Shown: positions 27,801 to 36,766 of the stretch, one piece after another
Position numbering within the stretch: the stretch's first letter is position 1
Layout of the letters: each line of letters opens with the position of its first letter
Source of the DNA: Rhodopseudomonas sp. P2A-2r
GTDB lineage: Bacteria > Pseudomonadota > Alphaproteobacteria > Rhizobiales > Xanthobacteraceae
Length of the DNA: 64,000 nt
NCBI RefSeq assembly: GCF_026015985.1
Contig: NZ_CP110389.1
Coordinates: 744,001-808,000, forward strand
Reading direction: 5' to 3'
Notes under the pieces: generated by a model
The model's input: only the letters and a program-made list of their open reading frames with translations
Database searches by the model: none
Told to the model about the DNA's origin: nothing
Translations under genes and position numbers: made by a program

Positions 27801-28675
27801 GTAACGTGAGCGCTGCCCCCGTTCCAAGCAGAGGGTTCGTCGACGTCCGCAATTTCAGGCTCAGCTATCCCACGCTGGACGGGCCCGTCGAGGCGGTCTC
27901 CGGCGCGTCCATCCATGTCGATCCCGGTGAGTTCGTGTCGATCGTGGGACCGTCCGGCTGTGGCAAGTCCACATTGCTCAACGCGGTTGCCGGGTTCCTC
28001 AAGCCGACCGGCGGCGATGTGACCTTGGACGGCAAGGATATCGATGGCCCCGGCGCCGATCGGGGCATGGTGTTTCAGCAATACTCGCTGTTCCCCTGGA
28101 AGACCGTAAAAGGCAACGTCGAGTTCGGCTTGAAGATGAAGCACCTCGACAAGTCCAGCCGCGATCGCGCGGCGCGAACGCTGCTCGGCCTCGCCGGCCT
28201 GACGGCGTTCGAGAACAAGTATCCCGACAGCCTGTCCGGCGGCATGAAGCAGCGCGTCGGCATCGTCCGTGCGCTCGCCACGGGCCCCAAAGTGCTGCTG
28301 CTCGACGAGCCTTTCGGCGCTCTCGATGCGCAGACCAGGGTTATCATGCAGCAGATCCTCACCAATATGTGGCAGCGTCTCAAGATATCCGTTTTGTTTG
28401 TCACTCATGATATCGACGAGGCGATCTTCCTGTCGGATCGCGTTTATTGCATGACGGCGCGTCCGGGCACGATCAAGGCCGAGATCAAGATTCCGCTCGA
28501 GCGACCGCGGCAGCAGTCGATGATGATGTCGCCGGAATTCCTCGCTCTGCGCGGTGAACTGATGTCATTGATAAGCGAGGAAAGCATCAAGGCGATGGGC
28601 GGCGAACTCAATGATCTGGCGCTCGACGGATTGAGCGTCGACCTTCATGGTCAATCACTGGCTGACGTCGTTTGA
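27797..28675 (+). CDS. ABC transporter ATP-binding protein (SsuB/NrtD-like)
   Basis: 292 aa from ATG 27797, overlapping the permease stop; ATG 27785 would add four residues. Walker A GPSGCGKST, signature LSGGMKQR, Walker B VLLLDEPFGALD, H-loop VTHDIDEA, and the FQQYSLFPWKTV group motif. It has a ~45-residue C-terminal tail beyond the SsuB core, of unknown role. Last gene of the third importer and of the island. Confidence 0.93.
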   Translation: MSNVSAAPVPSRGFVDVRNFRLSYPTLDGPVEAVSGASIHVDPGEFVSIVGPSGCGKSTLLNAVAGFLKPTGGDVTLDGKDIDGPGADRGMVFQQYSLFPWKTVKGNVEFGLKMKHLDKSSRDRAARTLLGLAGLTAFENKYPDSLSGGMKQRVGIVRALATGPKVLLLDEPFGALDAQTRVIMQQILTNMWQRLKISVLFVTHDIDEAIFLSDRVYCMTARPGTIKAEIKIPLERPRQQSMMMSPEFLALRGELMSLISEESIKAMGGELNDLALDGLSVDLHGQSLADVV

Positions 28676-29447
28676 TAAAGGTTTTGTAGCCAGCCGGCAG
28701 GGCGGGGTCACCATCATCGTGATGCCGGAGGTCGACGAGCCGAGTGGCGAGCTACTTTGATCTTGGCTCGCGATGAGGCTTTGCTTCGATGGTTTGACGA
28801 GGGGCGATGCGACTTACTCAGGCACAAAATATTGTGACTGAGAGACGCCTGCGAGATCTTGCTGAAGCTTTCGTGGGTCTGCAGCGGATTAGATCTTGCG
28901 ATTCTCCGAGCTGTCCGGCAGGAGGCGTCAGCCTAGGGCCAGCTCTCGCTCGCATTTGGGTGCGAGGGGCTGTGGGACGAGGGGGCAGGAATCACTCCTA
29001 GGCAACCGGAGGGTTTGAGTAGCGATAGGTTGAGGGCCTTTCGCACACGGCCAATACCGGACCTTGTCGGATGGATCTGAACCGTACCTCCGTCGGGGAG
29101 GCCGGATCTTCTCGCTCAGTTCGCGAAGTGGCGGTGGACGCTGGTCGACCGCTGGCACCCCGATTTACGCGGAGAAGGTTCGACCCCAGCTCCTCTCCCT
29201 CCGCCAGCCGCAAAGTAGTGGATAAAATCCCATCGAAATCAGCGGCTTCTGCAAGCCCCTGTTTCCTGTGTGCGGCATTCTGATTTAGCAGAAAAGCGAA
29301 ATTTCGAGAGCAAGAAGCCCAATCCGTGGCGGACGGCGCCAGACTGACAGCGCTGAAGCGCGGGCTCTTCCCAGTTTCAGGGCGTTCTCACGAATCGTGA
29401 GCGGCCCGCGGCGCGTGAGGGATTATGTCATCCGCGCTATTTGCTTC
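28676..29447. other. Intergenic region, no gene recognised
   Basis: 772 bases between the third importer and the haloperoxidase-like gene. Short open frames of 60-76 codons occur on both strands without family motifs or good ribosome sites. No repeats or IS remnants were seen. Confidence 0.4.
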
Positions 29448-29478
29448 GAGCCGATCGGCGTGAGGTGCCGATCGGCTC
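29448..29478 (-). terminator. Hairpin downstream of the haloperoxidase-like gene
   Basis: GAGCCGATCGGC and its exact reverse complement GCCGATCGGCTC form a 12-bp stem around a 7-base loop, 14 bases past the stop of the gene on the minus strand. No U-run is obvious on the minus-strand side, so it may act as a 3'-end stabiliser as well. Confidence 0.6.
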
Positions 29479-29491
29479 GATCATTGGTCTT

Positions 29492-30471
29492 CTAGGCTTT
29501 AATGAAAGCCAGCAGGTCGGCATTGATCACGTCGGCATTGGTGGTCGGCATGCCATGGGGAAGCCCTGGTAGACTTTCAGCGTGCCGTGCTTGAGCAGCT
29601 TGACGGCGAGCGGCCCGGCGGCGGCGAACGGCACGATCTGGTCGTCTTCGCTGTGCATGACGAGAACCGGCACGTCGATCTTCTTCAGATCCTCGGTCTG
29701 GTCGGTTTCCGAGAACACCTTGATGCAATCGTAATGCGCCTTGGCGCCGCCCATCATGCCCTGACGCCACCAGTTGGTGATCGAGCCCTGCGATATCTTG
29801 GCACCTGGACGATTGAAGCCGTAGAACGGACCTGACGCGACGTCCAGGTAGAACTGAGCGCGGTTGGCAACAAGCGCCGAGCGAAAGCCATCGAAGACCT
29901 CGATCGGCAGGCCGTCGGGATTTTTATCGGACTTCAACATTACCGGCGTGATGGCGCTGATGAGCGCTGCCTTCGCCACGCGCCCCTTGCCATGTTGAGC
30001 CACATAGCGCGCGACCTCGCCGCCGCCTGTCGAATGCCCGACATGAATAGCATCGCGGAGTCCGAGCGCCGTGACCAGTTCGGCGACATCGGCCGCGTAA
30101 GTGTCCATGTCGTTGCCGGTGGACGTCTGGGTGGAACGGCCGTGTCCGCGACGGTCATGGGCTATGACGCGATATCCCTTGGCCAGGAAGAACATCATCT
30201 GGGCATCCCAGTCGTCGGCGCTCAGCGGCCAGCCGTGGTGGAAGACGATGGGCTGGCCCGTGCCCCAATCCTTGTAGAAAATTTCCGTGCCGTCCTTGGT
30301 GGTGATCGTGCTCATGGGGTGGATCGCTTTGCGGTTTCGAGGGAGGGATGAAGATGACAATCGATCGCCCGCCGCCGGGGCGGCGGCGGGCAGCGCGGTG
30401 GCGACGCCGAGGGCGGATGCCCCGATCAGCAGTGCGCGGCGAGATGTGTTCCAGGTGGGCGCTGAGGTCAT
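29492..30471 (-). CDS. Alpha/beta hydrolase, non-heme haloperoxidase type, Tat leader, one frameshift
   Basis: Adding one C to the run at 29557-29560 (GGGG on the plus strand) gives a 326-aa protein. It starts at 30471 with a twin-arginine-like leader ([15 protein letters not shown]). An internal ATG at 30315 gives the usual 274-aa cytoplasmic form ([18 protein letters not shown]). In the latter numbering the nucleophile is Ser95 (GHSTGGG), the acid is in HSEDDQIVP (~224), and the His is expected at 254 in GFPHGM. As printed, the frame slips just before that His and ends GFPMACRPP, removing the catalytic residue. Such enzymes are esterases/perhydrolases. It is divergent from an AraC regulator and followed by a hairpin. 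Confidence 0.8.
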
Positions 30472-30791
30472 GAGAGTGGGCGTCCTGGATGGTGATGCCG
30501 GTGCTCGCCGGGGCGGCGATGGCCACGCCGGCCTGTGCTCAGAGCTATGGCTGTCGCGGGCCGCGGTCTTGAATAAAAGTTCGGTGCAGCTGTCGCCGAC
30601 GCGAAGCCCGCTGTTGCCGTTGCCGGCCATGCGATCGTCGCCCGAAGCGACGAACTAGACCTAAGGCTAGGTGCGGTCCACCAATGGCCAGTTGTTCTCG
30701 CCTCCTGCGTTTCGCATCTTGGCGGCGTCAGGCAGCGCCTGTCCGCTCGCATTTTAATGATGCGCGGCGCCTACCAAAAGGGGCGCACAGT
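30472..30791. other. Divergent promoter region of hydrolase and AraC regulator
   Basis: 320 bases with no supported gene. It holds the 16-bp CTAG...CTAG palindrome at 30655-30670, listed separately. Open frames here are extensions of the flanking genes. Confidence 0.45.
30655..30670. promoter_or_regulatory. Palindrome CTAGACCTAAGGCTAG between hydrolase and AraC genes
   Basis: Nearly symmetric 16-mer. An almost identical sequence, CTAGACCTAGGACTAG, stands at 35533-35548 ahead of the isochorismatase operon. Its position, 122 bases before the AraC start, suggests an operator. The FixJ-like regulator encoded at 34895 is one candidate binder and the AraC protein another. Confidence 0.5.
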
Positions 30792-31709
30792 ATGCTTAGC
30801 GAGAGTGGTCACCTGGCGCGTGGTCCGGTCAAACCGGAGATCGACATCTTCGGCTGTCCGATGAAGAAGCTGGGCAAGAGCCAGGAACTTTCCGGCACCG
30901 GCATCAAGTTTTTCCGCAAGAGCAGCGATGATCGCAATCTCGGGCAGATCGCGACCGACGGCGACAATCGCGGTTTCCTCGTCGGCGTGTCGCAGACGCG
31001 CGGCCATCGGCGGCGCCTGTTCCACGCCAATCGGACCACGTCCCACGACTTTGCAGAACATTCGGTCTACGTCCGCAATCTGGCGGACCCATACCGCGCC
31101 GATCTGCAGGGCGCGTTTGACTTCCTGCTGATGGAATTGTCGCGCAGTTTCTTGCTGGAATTGTCGGACGAACATGGCTGGCACAATCGGGGCGAACTGT
31201 GCCCGGTGTTCGAGCGCAACGATCCGATCCTGACAAACCTGTTACGCGCCGCGCAGCCGGCCATGGAGAAGAGCGGCAACCCCAACCCGCTGTTCGTCGA
31301 CCAGCTTGGGATCGCGGTCGGCGTCTATCTGTTCGAGTGCTACGGCGGCGTCGCGCATCCCGCGGACGGTCGCCGCACGCTGTTGTCCAAAAAGCAGATG
31401 GCGCTTGCCGGCGAACTTCTACGCGCCCATCCCGGCGGCAACATGTCCATCGCCGAGCTTGCCGAAGCGTGCGGGCTTTCGCGTGGCTATTTCATCCATG
31501 CGTTCAAGAGCACGACGGGCGTCACGCCGCATCAGTGGGCGCTGTCGCGGCGGATCGAGCAGGCGCGGGAATTGCTCTGCAGCTCCGAAAGGTCCTTGGC
31601 CGAGATCGCCCTGATCTGCGGATTTGCCGATCAAAGCCATTTCACACGGGTGTTCTCGCGAATGGTCGGCGCCTCGCCAGGTCAGTGGCGGAGAACAACG
31701 CGCAACTAA
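30792..31709 (+). CDS. AraC-family transcriptional regulator
   Basis: 305 aa from ATG 30792 (AAGGGG upstream). The C-terminal ~100 residues hold two HTH motifs: MSIAELAEACGLSRGYFIHAFK and LAEIALICGFADQSHFTRVFSR, ending GASPGQWRR. The N-terminal 190 residues are an effector domain without a clear cupin signature. It is divergent from the haloperoxidase-like hydrolase, its likely target. Confidence 0.9.
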   Translation: MLSESGHLARGPVKPEIDIFGCPMKKLGKSQELSGTGIKFFRKSSDDRNLGQIATDGDNRGFLVGVSQTRGHRRRLFHANRTTSHDFAEHSVYVRNLADPYRADLQGAFDFLLMELSRSFLLELSDEHGWHNRGELCPVFERNDPILTNLLRAAQPAMEKSGNPNPLFVDQLGIAVGVYLFECYGGVAHPADGRRTLLSKKQMALAGELLRAHPGGNMSIAELAEACGLSRGYFIHAFKSTTGVTPHQWALSRRIEQARELLCSSERSLAEIALICGFADQSHFTRVFSRMVGASPGQWRRTTRN

Positions 31710-31726
31710 GCGGGGTCAGTCGCCGC

Positions 31727-32113
31727 TCAGCGTGAAGCGAATCGCGTTTCGGTGGCTGAATCGATGACCAAATTGCCGTGCAGTTGATCAGCGAGATCTT
31801 CCACAAGCTGAAGACCGGGCGATTCGGTCGAGACCCCGCCGTTGGAGCCGACTGCGCCGGCGAGGCCGGGCCGCCAGCGCGCCACGGCCGCTTCGCCCTG
31901 GTCCAGGATATCCGACAAGAAGCGGCCGAGCGCTGCGGCGAGCGTGGCATTGGGAATGTCCGATGACGACTGGTCGCACTTGCCGGCGGCAAAAAGCCCG
32001 CCCGACACCGTCACCTGCCTGAGCAGTTCGCCGACGACGGCGGACTTCTGTACAAGACAGTGCAAATGGCAGAAGCCATGCGCGTTAACGCTGCTGCTTG
32101 CCGCCGGACCCAA
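31727..32113 (-). pseudogene. Remnant of an AAA-ATPase/HWE-kinase multidomain sensor protein
   Basis: A 128-codon minus-strand frame joins two distant pieces of a large signalling protein. First comes an ATPase piece (KSAVVGELL, then GLFAAGKCDQSSSDIPNATL), which resembles GKSALV..L...RG.F..GKFDQ...DIPYATL in PknK-like multidomain kinases. Then follows GLQLVEDLADQLHGNL, the end of a HWE/HisKA_2 kinase. The Walker A glycines are lost and everything between is missing. Unlike the frameshifts elsewhere this needs a large internal deletion, so true decay is likely. Confidence 0.55.
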
Positions 32114-32209
32114 GTCCGGCGACGTTGTAATGAACTGTTCTCATTGAGCTTTTCATAGAATAGATTGTGCAGGCAGCTCCAATGCCGATCCATGACCTGA
32201 CAGCGCGAC

Positions 32210-33388
32210 ATGAAGCCTACCCAAGTGCCTGACATGTGGAACGATGGCGATCGCGTCGCGGCGCTGCTTCGGTATGAGATTCTCGACTCTGCATCCGACG
32301 CAGACTTCTCCGACTTCATTCAGATCGCCTCCGACATCTGCAACACGCCTATTGCCGCCATCAACCTGATCGACGGTCACCGGCATTGGACGCTCGCCGG
32401 TGTCGGCCATGGTGATCAGGAGCTTCCGCTTCAGCACTCGATCTGTGCGCACGCGATCCTTCAGTCCGATATGTTCGAAGTTCCCGATCTTTCGGCAGAT
32501 CGCCGATTTCAAGACAATCCGCTGGTACAGCGCAGTCCCAAGCTGCGCTTTTACGCGAGCGCTCCGCTGGAAACGCCGGATGGCCTTCGTATCGGCACGG
32601 TATGCGTACTGGATCACACGCCACGGCCTGACGGCCTTTCGCCTCGCCAGCGCTTCACCTTGCAGGCGCTCGCCCGGCAGATCATGACGCAACTCGAACT
32701 GCGGCGCGCCGTACTCGACATTACGCAGGGGAACGCCGCGCGCGACCGGCTTCAGGCGTCACTGGACGAAAAGGAAGTGCTGCTCAAGGAGGTGCACCAC
32801 CGCGTCAAGAACAATCTGCAGCTCATCAGTAGTCTCTTGAGCCTGCAGGCATCGCGCATTGCAGATCCCGCCACGGCGTCGCTGTTTGCCGACAGCCGCA
32901 ACCGCGTTCGGTCAATGGCGATGGTGCATGAGAATCTTTACCGCGCCGGCAATTTCGCCGAGATTGCGATGCAGGGGCACATCGAGAGTCTGTGTGCGCA
33001 GCTTGACCGCGCTTACGGTCTCTCCCGGATCGGCATCGTGGCGGACAGCGACGACGCTGCGCTTGACCTCGATCGTGCGATACCATGCGGGCTCATCGTC
33101 AACGAACTTGTTTCCAATGCGCTGAAGCACGCTTTTCCTGCCGGACGCAGCGGCCAGATTACCATCAGCTTCCGACGTCAGCGTGACGGCACATGCAACC
33201 TCGCCGTGGCCGACAATGGCATCGGGCTGCCAGGCCATGTCGATGTCGGAGACACGACGTCGCTGGGATTGCAGCTGGTACGCGATCTTGTCGAACAGCT
33301 GGACGGCGTGCTGTTCGTCGAACGCAGCGAAGGGACTAGGTTCGTGCTGACCTTCAAAGACCACCGATATATCGGGGTGCCGGCATGA
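32210..33388 (+). CDS. GAF-domain histidine kinase (HWE/HisKA_2 type)
   Basis: 392 aa. An N-terminal GAF domain spans ~20-165 (TPIAAINLIDGHRHWTLAGV, SICAHAILQ, GTVCVLDHTPR). Then comes a HisKA_2 dimerisation domain with the phosphorylated His in LLKEVHHRVKNNLQLISSLL, and an ATPase domain (LIVNELVSNALKHAF, VADNGIGLP, SLGLQLVRDL). No membrane segment, so it is a soluble sensor. Its end overlaps the next gene (ATGA, 33385-33388), placing it at the head of a three-gene signalling operon. Confidence 0.92.
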   Translation: MKPTQVPDMWNDGDRVAALLRYEILDSASDADFSDFIQIASDICNTPIAAINLIDGHRHWTLAGVGHGDQELPLQHSICAHAILQSDMFEVPDLSADRRFQDNPLVQRSPKLRFYASAPLETPDGLRIGTVCVLDHTPRPDGLSPRQRFTLQALARQIMTQLELRRAVLDITQGNAARDRLQASLDEKEVLLKEVHHRVKNNLQLISSLLSLQASRIADPATASLFADSRNRVRSMAMVHENLYRAGNFAEIAMQGHIESLCAQLDRAYGLSRIGIVADSDDAALDLDRAIPCGLIVNELVSNALKHAFPAGRSGQITISFRRQRDGTCNLAVADNGIGLPGHVDVGDTTSLGLQLVRDLVEQLDGVLFVERSEGTRFVLTFKDHRYIGVPA

Positions 33389-34886
33389 TGACCCCCGCGC
33401 GGATCATGATCGTCGAGGATGACCGCATCGTCGCGCGCGATATCCGCGAGCAGTTGGCGCGGACCGGGCATTCGGTCTCCGGCATCACGTCGCGCGGCGA
33501 AGCGGCGGTGGAACTGGCGATCAGCACGCAGCCGGATCTGGTGCTGATGGATATCCGCCTCGAGGGCGAGGTCGATGGCATCGACGCCGCCAAGCAGATC
33601 CGCATCAGATGCCGCATCCCGGTGGTTTTTCTCACCGCCTATGCCGACGATGAAACGGTTCGGCGCGCCAGCCAGGCGGAGCCGTTTGGCTATCTTTTGA
33701 AGCCGTTCGAAGACCTGCAACTGCGCACAGTGATCGAAATGGCGCTGTACAAGCACAGTGCCGAACGCAAGCTGCGCGAAAGCGAGCGTCGCTATGAGGC
33801 GACATTGTCGAGCATCGGTGACGGCGTTATCGCAACCGATGATCGCGGTCGCGTCACCTTCATCAACCCCGCTGCCGAGGCGATGACCGGTTGGGCCAGT
33901 GACGATGCCATCGGTATGTCGCTGGCATCGATCTATCGGGTCATGGACGCCAACAGGCGTCCGATGCAGCAGACGTCGATGGCGCGCGCATTGGTCTCGT
34001 CCGTGTCCTGCAAGTCTGCCGACCAGGTGATCCTGATCTCCCGCAACGGGCAGGAATTTCCGATCGACGAGAAGTGCGCACCGATCATCGGCGACGCCGG
34101 TGTTGTCAGCGGCGCGGTGCTCGTGTTTTCCGACACGTCGGATCGCCGCAAGGCGGCGAACACCCTGCAGGCCGTTCAGGCCAATCTGGCGCGCATGTCG
34201 CGAGTCACGACCATGGGACAGCTGACGGCGTCCATCGCCCACGAGGTCAACCAGCCTTTGATGGCGGTGGTCATGAATGCCGAAGCCTGCCTGAAATGGA
34301 TGGACGGCGCCCATAAGGATCTCGACGAAGCCAGAGCGGCGGCGTTGCGCGCGATATCCGAAGGCCACCGTGCCGCCAAGATCATCGAGCGAATTCGCGC
34401 CATTGCGCGCAACACCCCGGTGGCGTTCGAGACCCTGGATCTCAACGAATTGATTGAGGGCATCCTCGCGGTGGTGCGGCTGGAGTTTCGCCACCAGGAT
34501 ATTGCCGTCGAGATCGACCTGCAGCCGACGCCATTGCCGGTAGTCGGCGATCGCATCCAGTTGCAGCAGGTGATGCTGAACCTGCTGTCCAATGCCGCCG
34601 ATGCGATCAACGCTTCCGACGGCCGGGATCGGCGCGCCATCGTGAAATCCGGGCGCGAACCGTCGGGCGAGGTCCGGGTCACCGTCGAGGACTCCGGCAT
34701 CGGCATAGCGCCGGAAGTCGCCAGCCAGATCTTCGACCCGTTCTTCACCACCAAGCAGTCGGGCATTGGCATGGGGTTGTCGATCTGTCGTGCCATTATC
34801 GAAGGCCATGGTGGAGAACTGCGGGTGACCCCCGGGTGCCGCAGGGCACACGGTGCCTGTTTTCGTTGCCGGCGTTGCAGGCGTAG
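33385..34886 (+). CDS. Receiver-PAS-histidine kinase, C-terminal frameshift
   Basis: Residues 5-120 are a receiver (IMIVEDDRIVARDI; phospho-Asp in LVLMDIRLEGE; Lys in LLKPFE). A PAS domain follows (~135-260, ATLSSIGDGVIATDDRGRV), then HisKA with AHEVNQPLMAVV, then HATPase (LLSNAADAI, VEDSGIGI, GIGMGLSICRAIIEGHGG). As printed the frame slips in the CCCCCGGG stretch at 34829-34836 and runs on to 34971 with arginine-rich sequence. Adding one base gives VPQGTRCLFSLPALQA and a stop at 34884-34886, a normal kinase end and about 500 aa. The receiver probably takes phosphate from the upstream GAF kinase, and the kinase would act on the FixJ-like regulator downstream. Confidence 0.88.
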
Positions 34887-34894
34887 GGGGGCGC

Positions 34895-35536
34895 GTGACC
34901 GAGAATTCCAGACCATCCGCCGCTATCGTTGCGGTCATCGACGACGACCAGGGCGTCCGCGACGCGCTTGATGGGATGCTACGCTCGGTGGGGTTGCAGG
35001 TGGTGTCGTTCGCATCGACGCAGGACTATCTCGACGAGGAGACGCTCGACGGCTATGGCTGCATTATTCTTGACGTGCGGCTGCCGGGGCGCAGCGGGCT
35101 CGATTTCCAGGATGACCTCGCCAAGCTGAACGTCGCTACGCCGGTTATCATCATCAGCGGCCATGCCGATGTGCCTATGTCGGTGCGCGCCATGAAGGCT
35201 GGCGCGGTCGAGTTCCTGACCAAGCCCGTGCGCGCCCAGGACCTGCTCGACGCTGTCGACGCCGCGCTGGCGCAGGATCGTGCCGCGCGCCTGCAGGCCC
35301 GGCGCGCCGCCAGTCTCAATCGTGATTTCGAGACGCTCACGAGCAGGGAGCGCGAGGTGTTCAAGCACGTCGCATGCGGCCTGATGAACAAGCAGATCGC
35401 CGCCGTGCTCGGCTTGAGCGAAGCGACAGTGAAGCTGCATCGCGGCTCGGTGATGCGCAAGATGCGCGCCGGCTCCATCGCCGACCTGGTGCGCATGGCC
35501 GACCGGCTCGGCTTCGACAAGGTGATGGACGACTAG
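34895..35536 (+). CDS. FixJ-family response regulator (receiver + LuxR HTH)
   Basis: 213 aa from GTG 34895, preceded by AGGGGGG; this lies eight bases after the repaired kinase stop. The receiver has acidic IDDDQG, phospho-Asp in IILDVRLPGRSG, Thr/Ser in IIISGHAD and Lys in FLTKPV. The LuxR/GerE HTH reads LTSREREVFKHVACGLMNKQ then LGLSEATVKLHRG. It is the output of the two kinases before it. A 16-bp palindrome overlaps its stop codon, just ahead of the next operon. Confidence 0.92.
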   Translation: MTENSRPSAAIVAVIDDDQGVRDALDGMLRSVGLQVVSFASTQDYLDEETLDGYGCIILDVRLPGRSGLDFQDDLAKLNVATPVIIISGHADVPMSVRAMKAGAVEFLTKPVRAQDLLDAVDAALAQDRAARLQARRAASLNRDFETLTSREREVFKHVACGLMNKQIAAVLGLSEATVKLHRGSVMRKMRAGSIADLVRMADRLGFDKVMDD

Positions 35537-35548
35537 ACCTAGGACTAG
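35533..35548. promoter_or_regulatory. Palindrome CTAGACCTAGGACTAG ahead of the isochorismatase operon
   Basis: 14 of 16 positions are symmetric. It overlaps the TAG stop of the FixJ-like regulator and lies 220 bases before ATG 35768. It nearly repeats the palindrome at 30655-30670. Proposed operator of the FixJ-like regulator. Confidence 0.5.
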
Positions 35549-35767
35549 CCGCGCTCAACCCATCGCCAGCACGTTCGCGTGGCGGAACCTGACTTACAGA
35601 CAAGACCACTAGCCCGACATCGGTTCAGTTCCGCGCAGGCATCGTGCCTCAGGTCAGACGCACCTGGTCGCCTGCGCCACTCCGACTCGCAACCATCGAT
35701 CAGTTGCTTGCGGTCATCGATTGACTTCCTGCGCGTGCCGTCGCGCCGCCTTCATGGAGACTTGCCA

Positions 35768-36415
35768 ATGTCCTTTCAAGAAATGCTGACCCCGCAAAAC
35801 AGCGCCATCGCGTTGATCGATTATCAGCCCGCGATGTTTCAGGGCGTGCAGTCACACGATCGTCTTGTGACCGTCAACAACGTGCAGATTCTGGCCAAGG
35901 CTGCCAAGCTCTTCAAGATTCCGACCGTGCTGACCACCGTTGCGCGCGATTCGTTTTCCGGTCCGTTCATGCCGGAAGTGACGTCGCTGTTTCCGGACCA
36001 TGATGTCATCGACCGCACCTCGATGAATTCCTGGCTCGATCCCAACTTCCGCAAGGCCGTCGCCGCCACCGGCCGCAAGAAATTCGTGATTGCCGGTCTG
36101 TGGACCGAAGCCTGCGTGATCTTCCCGACGCTCGACATGTTGCGCGAAGGCTATGAGATCTACATCGCAGCCGATGCCTGCGGCGATCTTTCGCCGGAAG
36201 CCCATGAACGGGCGATGCAGCGCGCCATCCAGGCCGGCGCTGTGCCGATCACCTCATCACAATATGCCTATGAGCTGCAGCAGGACTGGGCGCGCAGCGA
36301 AACCTATGAAGGCATGATGGACATCCAGCGCGCGCATTCGCCCTACGGCATCCAGATTCGCTTCTCGAAGTGGGCGCTCGGCGAGCACGCCTCCGAAGGC
36401 GGTCCGGCCAAATAA
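35768..36415 (+). CDS. Isochorismatase-like cysteine hydrolase (YcaC type)
   Basis: 215 aa from ATG 35768 (GGAG upstream); a longer in-frame extension is not supported. Catalytic elements: Asp18 in ALIDYQP, and the Cys in AGLWTEACVIFP (~118) preceded by the usual cis-peptide region. Length and sequence resemble YcaC-like hydrolases of unknown substrate. First gene of an operon with XapX, amidohydrolase, DoxX and MFS genes. Confidence 0.88.
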   Translation: MSFQEMLTPQNSAIALIDYQPAMFQGVQSHDRLVTVNNVQILAKAAKLFKIPTVLTTVARDSFSGPFMPEVTSLFPDHDVIDRTSMNSWLDPNFRKAVAATGRKKFVIAGLWTEACVIFPTLDMLREGYEIYIAADACGDLSPEAHERAMQRAIQAGAVPITSSQYAYELQQDWARSETYEGMMDIQRAHSPYGIQIRFSKWALGEHASEGGPAK

Positions 36416-36437
36416 CCATCGCAAGTGAGGACATGAC

Positions 36438-36719
36438 ATGAGAGCGCACCTGATCTCCGTCGGTGCCGGCCTGCTGGTCGGCGTCATTTACAGCCTGATC
36501 AACGTGCGCTCTCCGGCGCCGCCGGTGGTGGCGCTGGTCGGTCTGCTCGGCATTCTCGTTGGCGAGCAGATCCCACCACTGGTGCGTACGCTGTGGCAGA
36601 AGGAGCCGGCGGTGCAGTCGTGGCTCCATCAGGTCAAGCCGCACATGTTCGGGCATCTGCCGAAGGGCCGCGGCTCCGACACTGCGGCCGGCCCCGCGCG
36701 GCCGCCGGTCGAGGGCTGA
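36438..36719 (+). CDS. XapX-domain small membrane protein (DUF1427)
   Basis: 93 aa with two hydrophobic helices, SVGAGLLVGVIYSLINVRSP and VVALVGLLGILVGEQIPPLV, which is the XapX signature. A polar C-terminal ~45 residues follows. GAGG stands upstream of the ATG. Function is unknown in the family; it commonly accompanies isochorismatase-like and amidohydrolase genes, as here. Confidence 0.85.
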   Translation: MRAHLISVGAGLLVGVIYSLINVRSPAPPVVALVGLLGILVGEQIPPLVRTLWQKEPAVQSWLHQVKPHMFGHLPKGRGSDTAAGPARPPVEG

Positions 36720-36766
36720 CGCCACCCATCTCATACCGACGGTTCGAGCATCGTTCAGGAGCAGAT

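Noticed and set aside
28807..29283. Short open frames of 60-76 codons in the 28.7-29.4 kb gap
   Set aside because: No motifs, no good ribosome sites, overlapping frames on both strands.
33178..34938. 586-codon minus-strand open frame
   Set aside because: Antisense of the receiver-PAS kinase; no recognisable domain.
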